Source: Tachypleus tridentatus (taxonomy: Eukaryota > Arthropoda > Merostomata > Xiphosura > Limulidae). Taken from it: a DNA stretch of 64,000 nucleotides. Position 1 is the first letter of the stretch. Each line of letters begins with the position of its first letter. Under the pieces are notes generated by a model. It had not been told where the DNA came from. It was given only the letters and a program-made list of their open reading frames with translations, and did no database searches. The stretch covers positions 25,002,034-25,066,033 of the forward strand of contig NC_134829.1 in the NCBI RefSeq assembly GCF_004210375.1. The letters are read 5' to 3'. Below, in pieces: positions 24,827 to 37,280 of this stretch. The position numbers and the translations under genes are program-made.

Positions 24827-25558
24827 GCTAATATAATTCCTTCATCAATATTTGTTGCATTTCCAGCATAAATGGTTCGTTAATCTCGAAATACACTTCT
24901 CAGTAAGACCACGAGGAACTCGTTATTGTATATTTACTCCCTTGGAGGCACTGATCATAGACGGTCCTGCGTATGTAAACTTTAAAAAAGTTTCTTTGGT
25001 TTTTATTAACGGATTTTACAAAATTTTGCTACGCAATTTCGAAAATAATATTCATTCTTTAATACGAGGATTTTTGTTAAAATCGGGAAGGAAAATAAAC
25101 TCTTACTCAGATCAAATTCACAATAAATTTATCACAAATATAGCAGAATATGTTTAGATCATTTACAATACCTTTTGTTGCCATAGTGACGTATAAATAA
25201 AATTGAAAAGAAAAAATAATGTCAAAGTGCACGCGAAAACAAATACTACCTAAAAATGGCACGTCATGTGGCCTGTTAATCTTTTATGTACTAGCGGTGT
25301 GTTTCTCGTGGGTTCTAGAACGATCGGTGAAAACCATCACGTCGCGATTGCTCTAAAGAAATCTATAACCGTCGCTGGTCTGTGTTACTATTCATTTATC
25401 GAAAAGACACAGATTTTCTAATGGGTCGTATTTGCTATTAAAATAGGTACATTTTGATCCAGAATGTTATGATAATTAGTTAAAAATTAATCACTTAAAA
25501 CAATCAATGGAGACGCATATACAAGGTATCCCAAAAGTAGGTACATAGATGATAATTA

Positions 25559-25685
25559 TTGGTGTTGCTTTGAACTAAGCGCAAAGCTACTCAATGGGCT
25601 ATCTGTGCTCTGCCCACTACGGGTACCGAAACCCGGTTTTTAGCGTTGTAGGTCCGCAGACATACCGCTGAGCCACTGGGGGGCC
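25559..25685 (-). mobile_element. tRNA-derived SINE, family C, with target duplication
   Basis: Full inverted copy ending ccgctgagccactggggggc. The 12-base repeat agatgataatta flanks it at 25547-25558 and 25686-25697, which fixes the ends of family C at about 127 bases. Confidence 0.9.
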
Positions 25686-25699
25686 AGATGATAATTAAC

Positions 25700-27345
25700 A
25701 ATGTATTTAAATTACAGTGTACAGCTGATAACTGGTAATTTATTCAACGGTACTTTACACATGACATGGAATTATGGGAAAGTTAATCCCGCAGGTTCTC
25801 AAATCGAAATCCGTTGCTGTTAACAAAGGTTTGGAGTCTGCCTGCCACACTTTTGCAAATTTCGTACATAAATCTGTCTGTCTATCAAGTTATGTAAATG
25901 AGTCTCTGATGTACACTTTCACTTTGTCAATGTTCTGTGATTTCCTACTGGGCAAAAATAAACTTTTTGTTAAAAAGGTTTGTTTGTTTTTTTTCTTATA
26001 GCAAGCGCAGATAGCCTTCGAGTAGCTCTGCGCGAAATTAAAAAAAAAAACATCTTATAGCAAAGCCACGTCGGGCTATTTAAAAGCAAAACAAAACTAC
26101 TAAAAATTATTGTATGATATACCCAGTGTTGGTAATCAAATAGGTTTTAAATTAATGAACGGTTGAGTTTACAAATATCTCCCACGTATACACTTTCAAC
26201 AGTCGCTTGCACTGGAGTATTACAGATAGCAGAGATAACGTAGGCGAATTCTAATCTCAACGAATCAAATTATCAGATAATAGAAGAATTGTAGGTTTCT
26301 AAGTTAACTTATTTTACTCAGTTTAATCACACTTTATAAGAACGATTATTGAAGTTTCTTGCTGTTCTTGAATCTATTTCCTTCTCCGTCATCGATCGTG
26401 TCCAGTCTGATGATCAAGATTACGGTGTCCACTGTCTGGTGAAATCTACATTACACCTCTTATTTCACTATCATTCCCCAAAATATTCAACTACGTTCAA
26501 GGGTATAAGATGAACTGCAAGTATGGGGAAGGGGAACATAGCTGATATGTAGTGAAATGGATTGCTATAATTCCAGTTTTGTGGGCTACTGACCATCTTC
26601 ACCTTGGAACACCACGAGGTGTTGAAAGGTTTCTGAACATTTGTTCAGTTTAAATACATTCATTCTTGTTCGGTATTTGCTTAGCTTCAACGTTCACTAC
26701 TTAAATCAGAGGATTATTTTCTCTATACAGAGTTTTCTGCTTTTTTATTGAAAATGTTGCTCAGATTGGGAAAGTGGGTTTGATACTTTTTCGCTTGTAT
26801 CCACATGTAACACTAAAGGATCCCTTCTTGGAAATGTTACGAATATTTTTCTTCAGAAATGCTATATATATATATTTATATATATTCTTCCAGCAATAAG
26901 TAAATATCTGGTAGCATTGCAATGTCGAAAGATTGAAAATTCGTTGTCAACTAACACATGTAGGTATAAAAAATATGTTTTCTGTAGCACTACAACTCGA
27001 TCATTACATCAACATATATACAGATCATTCAAATGATGTACATTTCACCCTCGCAAATTTTAGTTCGTTTCGTAGTTAATTCCCTATGTCTGTGAACCGA
27101 ACTTTCTAGACGTCTAAAGTTTATATCAAATGACCTCATAATATTTCTGCTAATTTTATGAGTGGTTGACAGATGGCCAGAATTGGTATCAGGAAAACAT
27201 TATTTATGTAAATTACGTAAATTGTAAACTTTTAATTTGTGATTTAAATACTTAATTTTCTTCAATTTTATCTTTTTTTGCTGCTCTCTGTCGTTGTTAG
27301 TTCCCATGGATCTTCCAGGTAAGTAATTTAATTATACTTATAGAA
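25700..27345. other. PRDM1 intron, no feature recognised
   Basis: AT-rich intron with short homopolymers and a TA-rich run at 26863-26885. No exon-like frame. Confidence 0.55.
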
Positions 27346-27349
27346 TATC

Positions 27350-27473
27350 AAAGGTGTGTGTGTTTTCTTATAGCAAAGCCACATCGTGCTATCTGCTATT
27401 AGTCCACCGAGGGGAATCGAACCCTTGATTTTAGCGTTGTAAATCCGTAGACTTACCGCTGTACTAGCGGGGG
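27350..27473 (-). mobile_element. tRNA-derived SINE, family B
   Basis: Inverted copy from a GT-rich end (ggtgtgtgtgttttcttata) through GGGGAATCGAACCC to the head (taccgctgtactagcggggg). Confidence 0.88.
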
Positions 27474-28151
27474 ACGATTATGAAAGGTGCCTTGACACTT
27501 ACAAAAAAAAAATATATTTAATTTTATCAAATATTGTTTTTGTTTTTTAACAAATACCAAAATAATTATTATTTTCACAAATTTACTTTTAAATAAGAAA
27601 TATTCGTATGGGATGACAATTTTAAAATGTTTTTGTCCGTATGAACTGAACTTCCAAGGTTTCAAACGCAAAGCATGTGTTTTTTTTCTTCTTGTTTTGT
27701 AATTAACTTATACTGCAAGTACTTTAGAAAAGCTACAATTTCTTTAGTGTTTGTATAAGTATAATAGAACTGTCTATTTTATGTCCATGTAACTACGACA
27801 CGGGGTTTGAATAGATCTTCATTAAAATTGGTATCGAGGGCTTGTTGGGTTGGAGTCACATGGAAACTTGCGGTTTCCATTTCATGTTTTACAGTTTTTA
27901 TGGACGTTTTGTGTTTTTACAATTACATATAATGGAAGAAACTTTCATGTTCTAAGATAATGTTTCGTTAATGATAAATTTACATAAAGCCCGTCCAAGA
28001 GACGGCACTACAGCTAGAATCATTAACAAGGTAGTTGTATAAAAGTAACAATGCATTATAACATGAAGCTATATATATTATGCCTTTTATAATCTATAAT
28101 GTATTCATTGTTAATTTCGCATACTTAATAATATTATATTACTATCAACAG

Positions 28152-28271
28152 GTTCTCGGAGTATGGAGTACAGATTACATTCCTAGAGGAACACGATTCG
28201 GGCCTTTAGTTGGTGAAATTTACAATAAAGATAATGTTCCGACAAATGCCAATAGAAAATATTTTTGGAGG
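28152..28271 (+). CDS. PRDM1: PRDM1/Blimp-1, PR/SET domain exon (residues 56-95)
   Basis: Forty codons encode the first half of the PR/SET domain. The acceptor (atcaacag) ends at 28151, and the donor GTAATT follows 28271; both borders are in phase 0. The peptide contains [15 protein letters not shown] and NANRKYFWR, close to the vertebrate PRDM1 motifs IPKGTRFGPLIGEIY and NANRKYFWR. This level of identity separates it from other PRDM family members. PR domains are SET-related folds; in PRDM1 the domain is considered catalytically weak or inactive and acts mainly in partner recruitment. The exon is exactly a multiple of three, so skipping it would keep the frame but destroy the domain. Confidence 0.93.
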
Positions 28272-28464
28272 GTAATTATTATTATTTTTAAATCTATAAG
28301 TAATTGCTCAGTAGTTCACTATCACTGATAGTTATCTAGAAAATAATTTTACCTTTTATTTAGAAATCAGTTATAAAGGTAAGAAGTAGTCCTATATGTT
28401 AACCCAACAGTTGCTGATGATACGAAATTGAAAACAACAGTGAAGGTGAAATATTACTAACTAG

Positions 28465-28795
28465 TTGTATGATTCTCATCCCACTGCCGAGGAAACGCGC
28501 TACGCATTTTGGAGCTTTGAATACGTTATAAGAGTGACGACCAAGTCCCATTCTTTGATTGGAGAACATGGTCTGGTACTTAGGACACTCACTTTATTAC
28601 AATATGATTCCCACCACCGAACATACTCGCCTTCTCAGCCGAAGGATCGTTATAATTTGGCAGTAATTTCCATTATTCTTTGGTTAATAGTGAACTAATA
28701 GTTGATGGTGTCCTCTATTGACTAGCTATCTCACTTCTAGTCTATTACTTCAAAATTTAGAACGGCTAGCACAAAATCAGTCTGAATAACTTAAT
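28465..28795 (+). mobile_element. Old SINE family A remnants, two partial copies
   Basis: Two degraded family A segments follow one another: the first shows gctttgaatacgttataa to ttctttgattgg (about 28510-28562), the second runs from tctcagccgaaggatcgtta to the tail. The second tail has been amplified into the adjacent tandem array. Confidence 0.6.
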
Positions 28796-29127
28796 AGTTG
28801 ATGATGTCCTCTGTTGACTAGCTGTCTCACTTCTAGTCTATTACTTCACAATTTAGAACGACTAGAACAAAATAGATTTGAATAGCTTAGTAGTTGATGG
28901 TGTCCTCTGTTGACTAGCTGTCTCACTTCTAGTCTACTACTTCAAAATTTAGAACGGCTAGCACAAATTCAATCTGAATAGCTTAGTAGTTGATGGTGTC
29001 CTCTATTGACTAGCTGTATCACTTCTAGTCTATTACTTCAAAACTTAGAACGGCTAGCACATAATAGATTTGAATAGTTTAGTAGTTGATGGTGTCCTCT
29101 ATTGATTTAAGTGCCTTCACTGTAGTC
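28697..29127 (+). repeat. 96-bp tandem array derived from a SINE tail, about 4.5 units
   Basis: The block starting gttgatggtg recurs at 28701, 28797, 28893, 28989 and 29085, a constant 96-base spacing. Each unit aligns block by block with the 3' half of SINE family A (gttggcggtgggtggtgatg, gactagctgccttccctcta, ttagggacggctagc, cctcgagtagctt). It lies in the PRDM1 intron after the second visible coding exon. Confidence 0.92.
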
Positions 29128-29867
29128 TATCAGTTAAAAATAGAGACAGATATCTATTATGTTACCTTGGACAAATGTTCTGGAAATAACAAACCAGCCA
29201 GCCAATGTAAATGTTTATCAACCGTGGATCCTCTTCTGTATCATTTCGTTTTTTGATGAGGTATATTTTCAGTTATTACACTTTTATTGAGTTTGACATT
29301 TATACCTAACTAACGCATAGCCCATCAAAAATGACGGAGGTCAGTACTACTACTCTCATTCCACAAATTTATATTTCATAGCTAACTGAAGTAAATACAT
29401 TTTGCGAAATCAAGTTTGACCAAAAAAAGAGGCAGAAAAGTAGAGTCGAAGCGGTAAAACGTCGGTAAATTCATTTGTTAGCCAACCAAATTTAAGATCA
29501 TTCATGAAATGAATTCGTGGCGTTTTCATAGAATTATTATCGGTAAAAATAAATTATATTAGTAACTTTCAATATATTTAAAAAGTCAATGCGATTTGTT
29601 AACATTGCGTTCCAACAATGGCCTTTGTGTCAGGCCGCTTAGAAACAAAAGTATAATCTAGTATAGTTGTCAGTCTACGTACACAAATTATAAAATGAAA
29701 CATATAAACAACAAAACTGGAAGAACATTTGTTGATTTCTTAATTTATAGTATTCGTTGATCAAAGAAGTTTGTTTGTTTTTCGCACTAAAAACATTGGT
29801 AGTATAACAGAAATGATTTAAATTTAAATCCATATATTTATTTTCATGCTAAAGTTTATGCATTTGG

Positions 29868-30690
29868 CTCTAGGCTAGTTGATCCTACACTACATTTTAA
29901 CTAAAGTTCACTATACAAACACTCATTGCACTAATAAAGTTTAGAGGAACCCACCCTTACAGCCCCTTTGTATCTGTCACTATAGGCTAGGCTAGTTGAT
30001 CCTACACTACATTTTCACTCTAAGTTCACTATATAAACACTCATTGCACTTATAAGGTTTAGAGGAACCCTCCCTTACAGCCCCTTTGTATCTGTCACTA
30101 TAGGCTAGGCTAGTTGATCCTACACTACATTTTCACTCTAAGTTCACTATATAAACACTCATTGCACTTATAAGGTTTAGAGGAACCCTCCCTTACAGCC
30201 CCTTTGTATCTGTCACTATAGGCTAGGCTAGTTGATCCTACACTACATTTTATCTGAAGTTCACTATACAAACACTCATTGCACTTATAAGGTTTAGAGG
30301 AACCCTCCCTTACAGCCCCTTTGTATCTGTCACTATAGGTTAGGCTTGTTGATCCTACACTACATTTTCACTCTAAGTTCACTATATAAACACTCATTGC
30401 ACTTATAAGGTTTAGAGGAACCCTCCCTTACAGCCCCTTTGTATCTGTAACTATAGGCTAGGCTAGTTGATCCTACACTACATTTTCACTCTAAGTTCAC
30501 TATATAAACACTCATTGCACTCATAAGGTTTAGAGGAACCCTCCCTTACAGCCCCTTTGTATCTGTCACTATAGGCTAGGCTAGTTGATCCTACACTACA
30601 TTTTAACTAAAGTTCACTATACAAACACTCATTGCACTTATAAGGTTTAGAAGAACCCACCCTTACAGCCTCTTTGTATCCCTGTCACTA
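29868..30690 (+). repeat. Satellite-like array, seven units of about 117-118 bp
   Basis: Units begin taggctagttgatcctacac and end cccctttgtatctgtcacta; starts at 29871, 29988 and 30106 give the period. The first, fourth and last units share a variant (actaaagttcactatacaaa), the others another (cactctaagttcactatata). It ends 350 bases before PRDM1 coding exon three. Confidence 0.96.
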
Positions 30691-31037
30691 TAATCGTAAT
30701 TGGCAGACAATAATCGAATTTTTCTGTCACAATAAACGCGTTTGGTTTTTATGACTCCAACTATTTTAAAAAATCAGTCGTGACATGACACACATTTGTT
30801 TTTTATAGAGGTTTGATTATTATTTAATGAATATTTATACAATTACGTAACAAGTTACCAGTATTTAAAGCTGCATTAGGTTTAAAGCAGGGATATCTTT
30901 TACTCTACTTTTCATTTTCCTAATAATACTAATATTTTGCCTTTTTTTTGTTTATAGACGATATGATTGTCCTAACTTACCGGTTAGATTATTTTAACTT
31001 TACTTTGTACAGCTAATAATTTCTCTAAAACCCGTAG

Positions 31038-31290
31038 GTTTACAATGGTCCTGATTCCTTCTTTTACATCGATGGGTTTGACGTCAGTAAAGCTAACTGG
31101 ATGCGCTATGTTAACCCGGCTTACTCCAGCGAAAGTCAAAATTTGGTTGCTTGTCAGATCAGACAACATATCTACTTTTATACCATTAAACCGATTGCTC
31201 CTAACCAGGAGCTCTTGGTATGGTACTGCAAAGAGTTTGCTGAAAGACTCAATTATCCATTAACAGGAGAACTAATGCTTCAAAAGATTC
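31038..31290 (+). CDS. PRDM1: PRDM1/Blimp-1, PR/SET domain second half (residues 96-179)
   Basis: This exon completes the PR/SET domain. The acceptor (cccgtag) ends at 31037 and the donor GTAAGT follows 31290, leaving phase 1. Visible motifs are FIDGF-like FYIDGFD, NWMRYVNPAYS, QNLVACQ, IYFYTIKPI and NQELLVWYCKEFAERL, each almost identical to vertebrate PRDM1. The position where active SET methyltransferases carry the asparagine-histidine cofactor motif reads RYVNPA, as in other PRDM1 proteins, so methyltransferase activity is not expected from sequence alone. The single carried base joins to AG at the start of the next exon to make a glutamine codon. Confidence 0.94.
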
Positions 31291-32080
31291 GTAAGTTATT
31301 GTTTGTTCATTGTAGCTAAATATTTAATTCTATACATATGCATATGATTTAAAAGTTAACGCCTATATTTAATGATATATTTTATTTGGTTTGTTTTTAC
31401 TTATATCTGATTCCAATGCTAATAGCACTCACTTTAGACCCAATAAATTAATAACGGAACAGCTATATATTTTTCTCAATTTTTATTGAACAGCTACCAC
31501 GAATAGGATGGTCTTAAGTCGTGTATTCAAGACAATAGTTTACTTTCTGTATTTATAGAAAATGTCTGTATTCGTAGATTCGTAACGAAGAATAAACATT
31601 TGAATTATTTGTCTTCTCTTAATTAATGTGTCTGATAATTAAATTAGTCTTAACTGATAATAAAACTAATCATAAAAAGTGGATTTTAGGTTTATCTGCT
31701 AAGTACTGGTATCTTAATCTTGTAATTATCTATTTTGAATACAATTGGTGATGTTTTTTCTAAATATTTATTAGATTAGAGTTACCTGTAGTGTTCAAAT
31801 TATGCAAAAATAATTTTAAAAGTCTAACATTGTTTAGTATTTGCGAAATATCGGGTATTATCAAAGCTAATTGTTCGCGTCTGTCAGTCAGAGGATGTGA
31901 TAGTGTTCGGGTACTTGTCTAGGCATATGTCTAAAATCAACTAATTTATATTTATCCTGAAAATTGGTAATATTTTAAGAATATGTAATGACAGATAAAG
32001 ATAAATTGTATTAAAGTAATTTAAATTAAATTACAAGTTTCAAACAAGTTAAAGGTTTTCGATCCATTCGGTCTTTTCAG

Positions 32081-33999
32081 AGCAACAATTGCAACCTGAC
32101 AAGGAGCACTATTACATCTCTCGAGCGCATCAACTCACACCAACAGAGGGCAGTACGCGTAGCGATGAGGGTTACCAAAGCAACGGTGGTCATGATGATG
32201 TTTTCACTCCTCCAGAAGATACCAGTGACAGCGATAGTGATAATAATTACGTTCTAGATTTCAGCGTCAAGAGCAAGGATCGGGAACGAGAAATGGAAAC
32301 TCCCGAAAAAAAGGTTGTGGAAGATCCAGATGACAAGAACGAATTCAGGAAAGTAAAGATCAAGATGCTGAGAGCCTACCACTATCGATCTAACAGTTAT
32401 TCAGAGAAGAAGGAAGGAAAGGAAGAAAAGAAGGAAAAGATCTTCTCTGAACCAGATCGCAGTAATAATGAAGTTTTCGAAAGTCCCAAACCTGTTGATG
32501 ACAATGAAAAGAAGGAATCTTCTGCCTTCACTACTTATGAAGGAAAAAGTCCACGACTGTTGGAAGAAAATCCTAACCCAACACCTTCTGGTATTCTAGA
32601 AAACCTTCTTCTCCAGAAATACCCCGACAAAGATATAGTGCCAGCAGATCCTCTACATAAAGAGTATGTTTATCGTGTACCAATGAAAGAACCAGTTAAA
32701 GTAATCGTTGCTAACGATTCCATACCCAAACCAGACTCCAACACCGCCAGAAATAGTCTCTCAACCTATACACACAAAAAGGACTATCGAATGATCAGTT
32801 CCAGTGGCCATAGTCCCGAAATGCACAGCCCTGATTCTACCGATAAGGCTAACCAATTAGTCTCTTCAGCTCATAGTCCACCGGCTATGGCTGGGTTTAC
32901 CTTACCTCCCCACCCACCAAACTATTTGTATATGAATGGTGTAACCCAGATGTTTTCTCCAGCTCACTTTAACATGTATGCTTACTCTTTTTCTGATGCA
33001 GTACATTCTTCACTGCCCAGCTCCACAAGTGGCTCCTATCCTAAAATAGCTGATTTTTCGCCTCACCAACTAGGTATGGTTCAAAGACATCCCTTACCTT
33101 TGGATCCCAAAGTTTCTTTAAATCGTTCTCATACTCCAACATCTACCAACGGCTATTCTGCTTATAATATAAACCGTGGCTATCGTTCACTGCCGTATCC
33201 ACTAAAGAAGAAAGATGGAAAGATGCATTATGAATGTAACATTTGCTATAAGACTTTCGGACAGTTGTCAAATCTCAAAGTTCATCTACGAACTCACTCG
33301 GGTGAGCGTCCATTCAAATGTGCTGTATGTGGGAAGAGTTTTACTCAATTGGCACATCTTCAAAAACATCACCTGGTTCATACTGGGGAGAAACCACATC
33401 AATGTGAGGTTTGCAAGAAGCGATTCAGCAGCACCAGCAACTTAAAAACACATTTGAGGTTACATAGTGGTCAGAAACCATATGCTTGTGACCTTTGTCC
33501 AGCAAAGTTCACACAATTTGTACATCTCAAACTTCACAAGCGACTCCACACTAACGAGAGGCCGTACACTTGTGAAACGTGCAATAAAAAGTACATAAGC
33601 GCTTCTGGACTGAGAACCCACTGGAAGACCACATCTTGTCGTCCAAACGTTGTACAAGAAGGGATGATGGAGCTGGATAAGAGCAATGGCTTCGAATTTG
33701 CCTTGACTGACAGTGACACCAGCAAAGAACCACTTTCACCTACCCGACCATTGTCCATCCAGTTACCAGGACCAATGACTGGAGTAGGTGGTCAGATAAG
33801 CCAACTTACTCAACAAATTGTGAAAGATTCAGAAAAAACTAAGGAACTACTTTCTCCACCTTCTCTGCATGACTCTTTTGGCGCACAGCGAGGATTAGAA
33901 TCAAAACTTACAACTAGCGGTCCGTTGTCCCCAGATGATGACTTGTCAAAAAAATGTGTTTTTGAACAAGACATCCACGGTTCAGAGGACACTAAGTAA
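32081..33999 (+). CDS. PRDM1: PRDM1/Blimp-1, terminal exon with zinc-finger array (residues 180-818)
   Basis: PRDM1 is a nuclear, sequence-specific transcriptional repressor that drives terminal differentiation programmes; in arthropods its Blimp-1 orthologue is also known as an ecdysone-responsive regulator. The acceptor (gtcttttcag) ends at 32080 and TAA is at 33997-33999. The first 380 residues are acidic, serine- and proline-rich, with a Lys/Glu-rich stretch near residues 260-335 and no folded domain that I recognise. A short motif (RSLPYPLKK) directly before the fingers matches vertebrate KTLPYPLKK. Five zinc fingers follow at about residues 563-585, 591-613, 619-641, 647-669 and 675-699. 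Fingers 1-4 are C2H2 with TGEKP-type linkers; finger 5 ends in cysteine (C2HC), as in vertebrates. The predicted whole protein is 818 residues against about 825 in human. The exon is intact, with no frameshift. Confidence 0.95.
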
Positions 34000-34816
34000 T
34001 AGACTAATTAGCTCTAAGCATACCAGTGATTCTCGTTTCTTCTTCCCACGCTTGCATGTTTGTTCCGATAACTTCATGTTTTATAAAAGTATAGGGGTAT
34101 GTACAGAGGTTTCGATTCCTAACTTATTTATTGCCGTGTAAGTATGTTTTTCGCCTGAAAAGAAATTAATATTTTCTATTTCGTATTTTGATTTTGGAAG
34201 ATGAATGTCTTATTGTGTTGTAAAGATAAAGTGAATAGCTTGTTAGAGGAAAATATTGAAATCATTTAAAAAGAAAACCTAAATAGTTAAGATAAAAATC
34301 ATTGTTTTTTTCTTTTTTGAGATTACGTTGTCTCTTTGTTTGTGATGTTTGAAAGTGGAACAGTGGAAATATTTATGTCATAAAACAGAAGAAGGGTATA
34401 AATTGTAAAGAGAGTTTCTGTTTAGCTACCCTTTACTTTCGAACTCTAGATTACATTTTGAACAACTTAAAAGTAATTTTAATTTTTATTCTTTTGAAGA
34501 ATGCAAAGTTTTTAAGCCTTTAAATCCGATAATACTTAAGTGATTAAAGTAGATATGACCCGAATGTTGTTATGTTTTATTGTATTGTCATTAGTAGTTC
34601 TTGGGGGTTGTGGAGTTTGTTGAATCAAGTTTAGGAAATCATTAGGAACCCACCGAATAATGTACGCCATGTAAGTGTGGTTACTTTGTTAAGTGTTTAA
34701 CATAGAGTTATTACAAACTTAAACTCTTTATGTGTAATGGAAATAGTTGAGTTAAAATTTGTGCTCGGTTATGCATGTTATATAAAATGGCGACCGTCCC
34801 CTCCCTTTTTAAATAC

Positions 34817-34822
34817 AATAAA
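34817..34822 (+). promoter_or_regulatory. Candidate PRDM1 polyadenylation signal
   Basis: A canonical AATAAA lies about 820 bases after the PRDM1 stop codon, in AT-rich sequence with no competing gene. It would give a moderately long 3' UTR. In such AT-rich DNA the hexamer occurs by chance, so transcript ends are needed to confirm it. Confidence 0.35.
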
Positions 34823-34849
34823 CATGCTCCTCGTAATTATCAGTCGTAA

Positions 34850-37070
34850 GATACTACAAGTTAGGTGATTTGTGGCTAATACACGCGTTAGATTTTAGTC
34901 ACGTGATTTTTGTCAGTAGTCCGTGGTGAGAGAAATTAAAATCTCAGTTGTAAAATTAAAATGTGCATTTTAATTGCAAAGAAAAAATATTCCCTTGTGG
35001 TATTTTTTTCTAAAATATGTGCTTTCACAGGGAATTTGTTTTTATATATAATTTCTTCTTAAAGTAACCAAAGTTATGGTAAGGTTATTCACAGTTGTAC
35101 TGTTCTCATAATGTCCGTACCCACATTTATCAAGGTGATTGATATATATTTGCAAAAAGAGTCGAAAGCTCTAAACACAAAAATACGTTAAATTAGTGTA
35201 TCTGATGGGATTTGTTTAACGAAGAGATTTAGATTGATATGTAAAGTAAAATTTCAAAATCCAACAGTATCCGAAAATTCTGAGCTGAAATCTGGCGAAA
35301 ATATTCCTGCCCTCTAGTGGTATACAAAATAACTAAGTAGTTAAATTTTATGAACAAAATAATGCTAAGAGACTTATAATATTTCATAAATTATAAAATG
35401 ACAATAACACAATATATAAAAATATAAATTAAAAAAAACACTAAGCATGATAAAGATTGTGATTCATATAACTTATAGTCTAGTGTGTTCCTTTTACGAC
35501 TTCCTACAACAGCATTGTTGATCTCTCTTACGTAAAAACCTGAGCACGTGAAAATAGAGACCGCAACAAACTAATACACGTGAGGACAACGTATAATTTT
35601 TATACCAAATATAAATATACTTAAAATATTACACAGAGTATTTCAGAGCCGGATACTGCCCATTATTTTACGATATTTTGTTTTGTGGTGACAAGACAAA
35701 CTCGAGTTCGTAATGTTTAAATATCTTAAGTTTTGGTGTTGAGAAGATTGGCATTGGTAGCATTATGTTACCAGTAACTTCCCCAACTGTCTTAGCAAAA
35801 CATCGATGTTCCAGTATTTTTTTGTTCAGCTGATAATAAAGATGAACAAACTTAATGCAGGCATTATACATCTGTTATCCCAAGTTTCTGATTATGAAAA
35901 CGTCAAGAGACATTAATAAATCGGCAGCTTTCATTAGTAGACGATTACAGTTTCTGACGAACTTGGTGTGAACCACTTAGAGGAGACTTTCGTTGTTTTA
36001 TATGAAAAAAGAATACAGTTGTATATGGATCTTTAGTACCAATCCAATTCTGTAGCAGGCTGGATTCACCAGCCATGCATTTCATAAGTTAGGCTTGTTA
36101 GTGATGAAGTCCTAGTTACACTAGTAACAAAACATGGAACATGTATGTACAATAGCAGAACATCTGGTTTGGTTTTTACTGTTGACTTATAATTATGTGC
36201 ATTGTCTTGCTTCATGTTCTTAAACAAATGTCAAGTTTTTATTATACTCAAACACCAAAACATTAGTCGCAAACGATAGCACGGTTTTGAATATGAAATA
36301 ATCAGCGATCTTTTTTCTTTTAAAGTTTTCCTATAAAGTATAAAAGAAAACAAAAAAATGCATATCTTTTTTTTATGTGACTGTAAATGGTTTACAAAGT
36401 TATATTAAAATAATTACTTGATATATATGTCTAAGCAGATAGTAAAACCTGAGTGGAAACAAAGTTGTATACAAACTAAATGCGATACATAATTTTCAGT
36501 CGAGATATTGTACAGCAAACGAAACATCATGTTCGAATCAAGGTTCAGTCTTGTGGAAATTAGATCGTTAACTGTCTAAAATTTTAACAATCAAAGATTA
36601 TAATAGTTCGTTCATCTAAAAAAAAATGGTGTTCAACCTCCAATGCATTTTACTATATATATATATATATATTTGTTGTTATCATTCACAAGTATATAAA
36701 TATTAATAGTTTGTATGTTTCCTTGCACACTTTTAAAAGGAAGAGAACCACATGATAAGTATTCTGTTGATATGTTCAGGGTATTTCCTATAGTAAACAA
36801 GCTGTACCATATTGTACCTCTCCAAACTAAGCTTGGTACATTTACTTGTTAAAAATTGGGGATTTTGAAATAATTATGAAAAACTGATCATAAAATAAAT
36901 TGGAAACTTTTTCTTAATTCGATAAATCTAATTTTTCACAAAATACATTAATTTATATAAATATACTAATAATCTTCCTTACGCTATATTTTCCCTTCTT
37001 TTTCTTTACAAATATACTTTAAAAGAGTTTTTTTTTCAGCTGCAAAAGTATGTCTCTCACCAGTAACTCG
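34850..37070. other. PRDM1 3' flank, no gene recognised
   Basis: AT-rich, with an (AT)n tract at 36652-36672. The 67-codon minus frame near 35.7 kb has no recognisable features. Confidence 0.55.
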
Positions 37071-37073
37071 GCA

Positions 37074-37280
37074 GTGCCCCCACTGGAAAAGCGGCATATC
37101 TGGGGACTTACAATGCTAGAAATCTGTTTTCCTTGTGGGCAGAGCACAGATAACCCATTGTGTAGGTTTGTGATTAACTACAAACAAGCAGAGTCAGCGG
37201 TAAATCTGAGTTTCGAAACTCGTGGTGGGCACATTACAAATACTTCATTATTTAGCTCTGTGCTAAACAACAAACAACCA
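37074..37280 (+). mobile_element. SINE family C, two tandem partial copies
   Basis: The first copy (37074-37185) reads cccccactggaaaagcggca through gggcagagcacagataaccc. A second, shorter copy follows at 37190 (cagcggtaaatctgagtttc, tagctctgtgctaaacaaca). The long open frame across them is incidental. Confidence 0.65.

Noticed and set aside
33215-33758. Frames on both strands across the zinc-finger region
   Set aside because: They are shadows of the PRDM1 zinc-finger exon.
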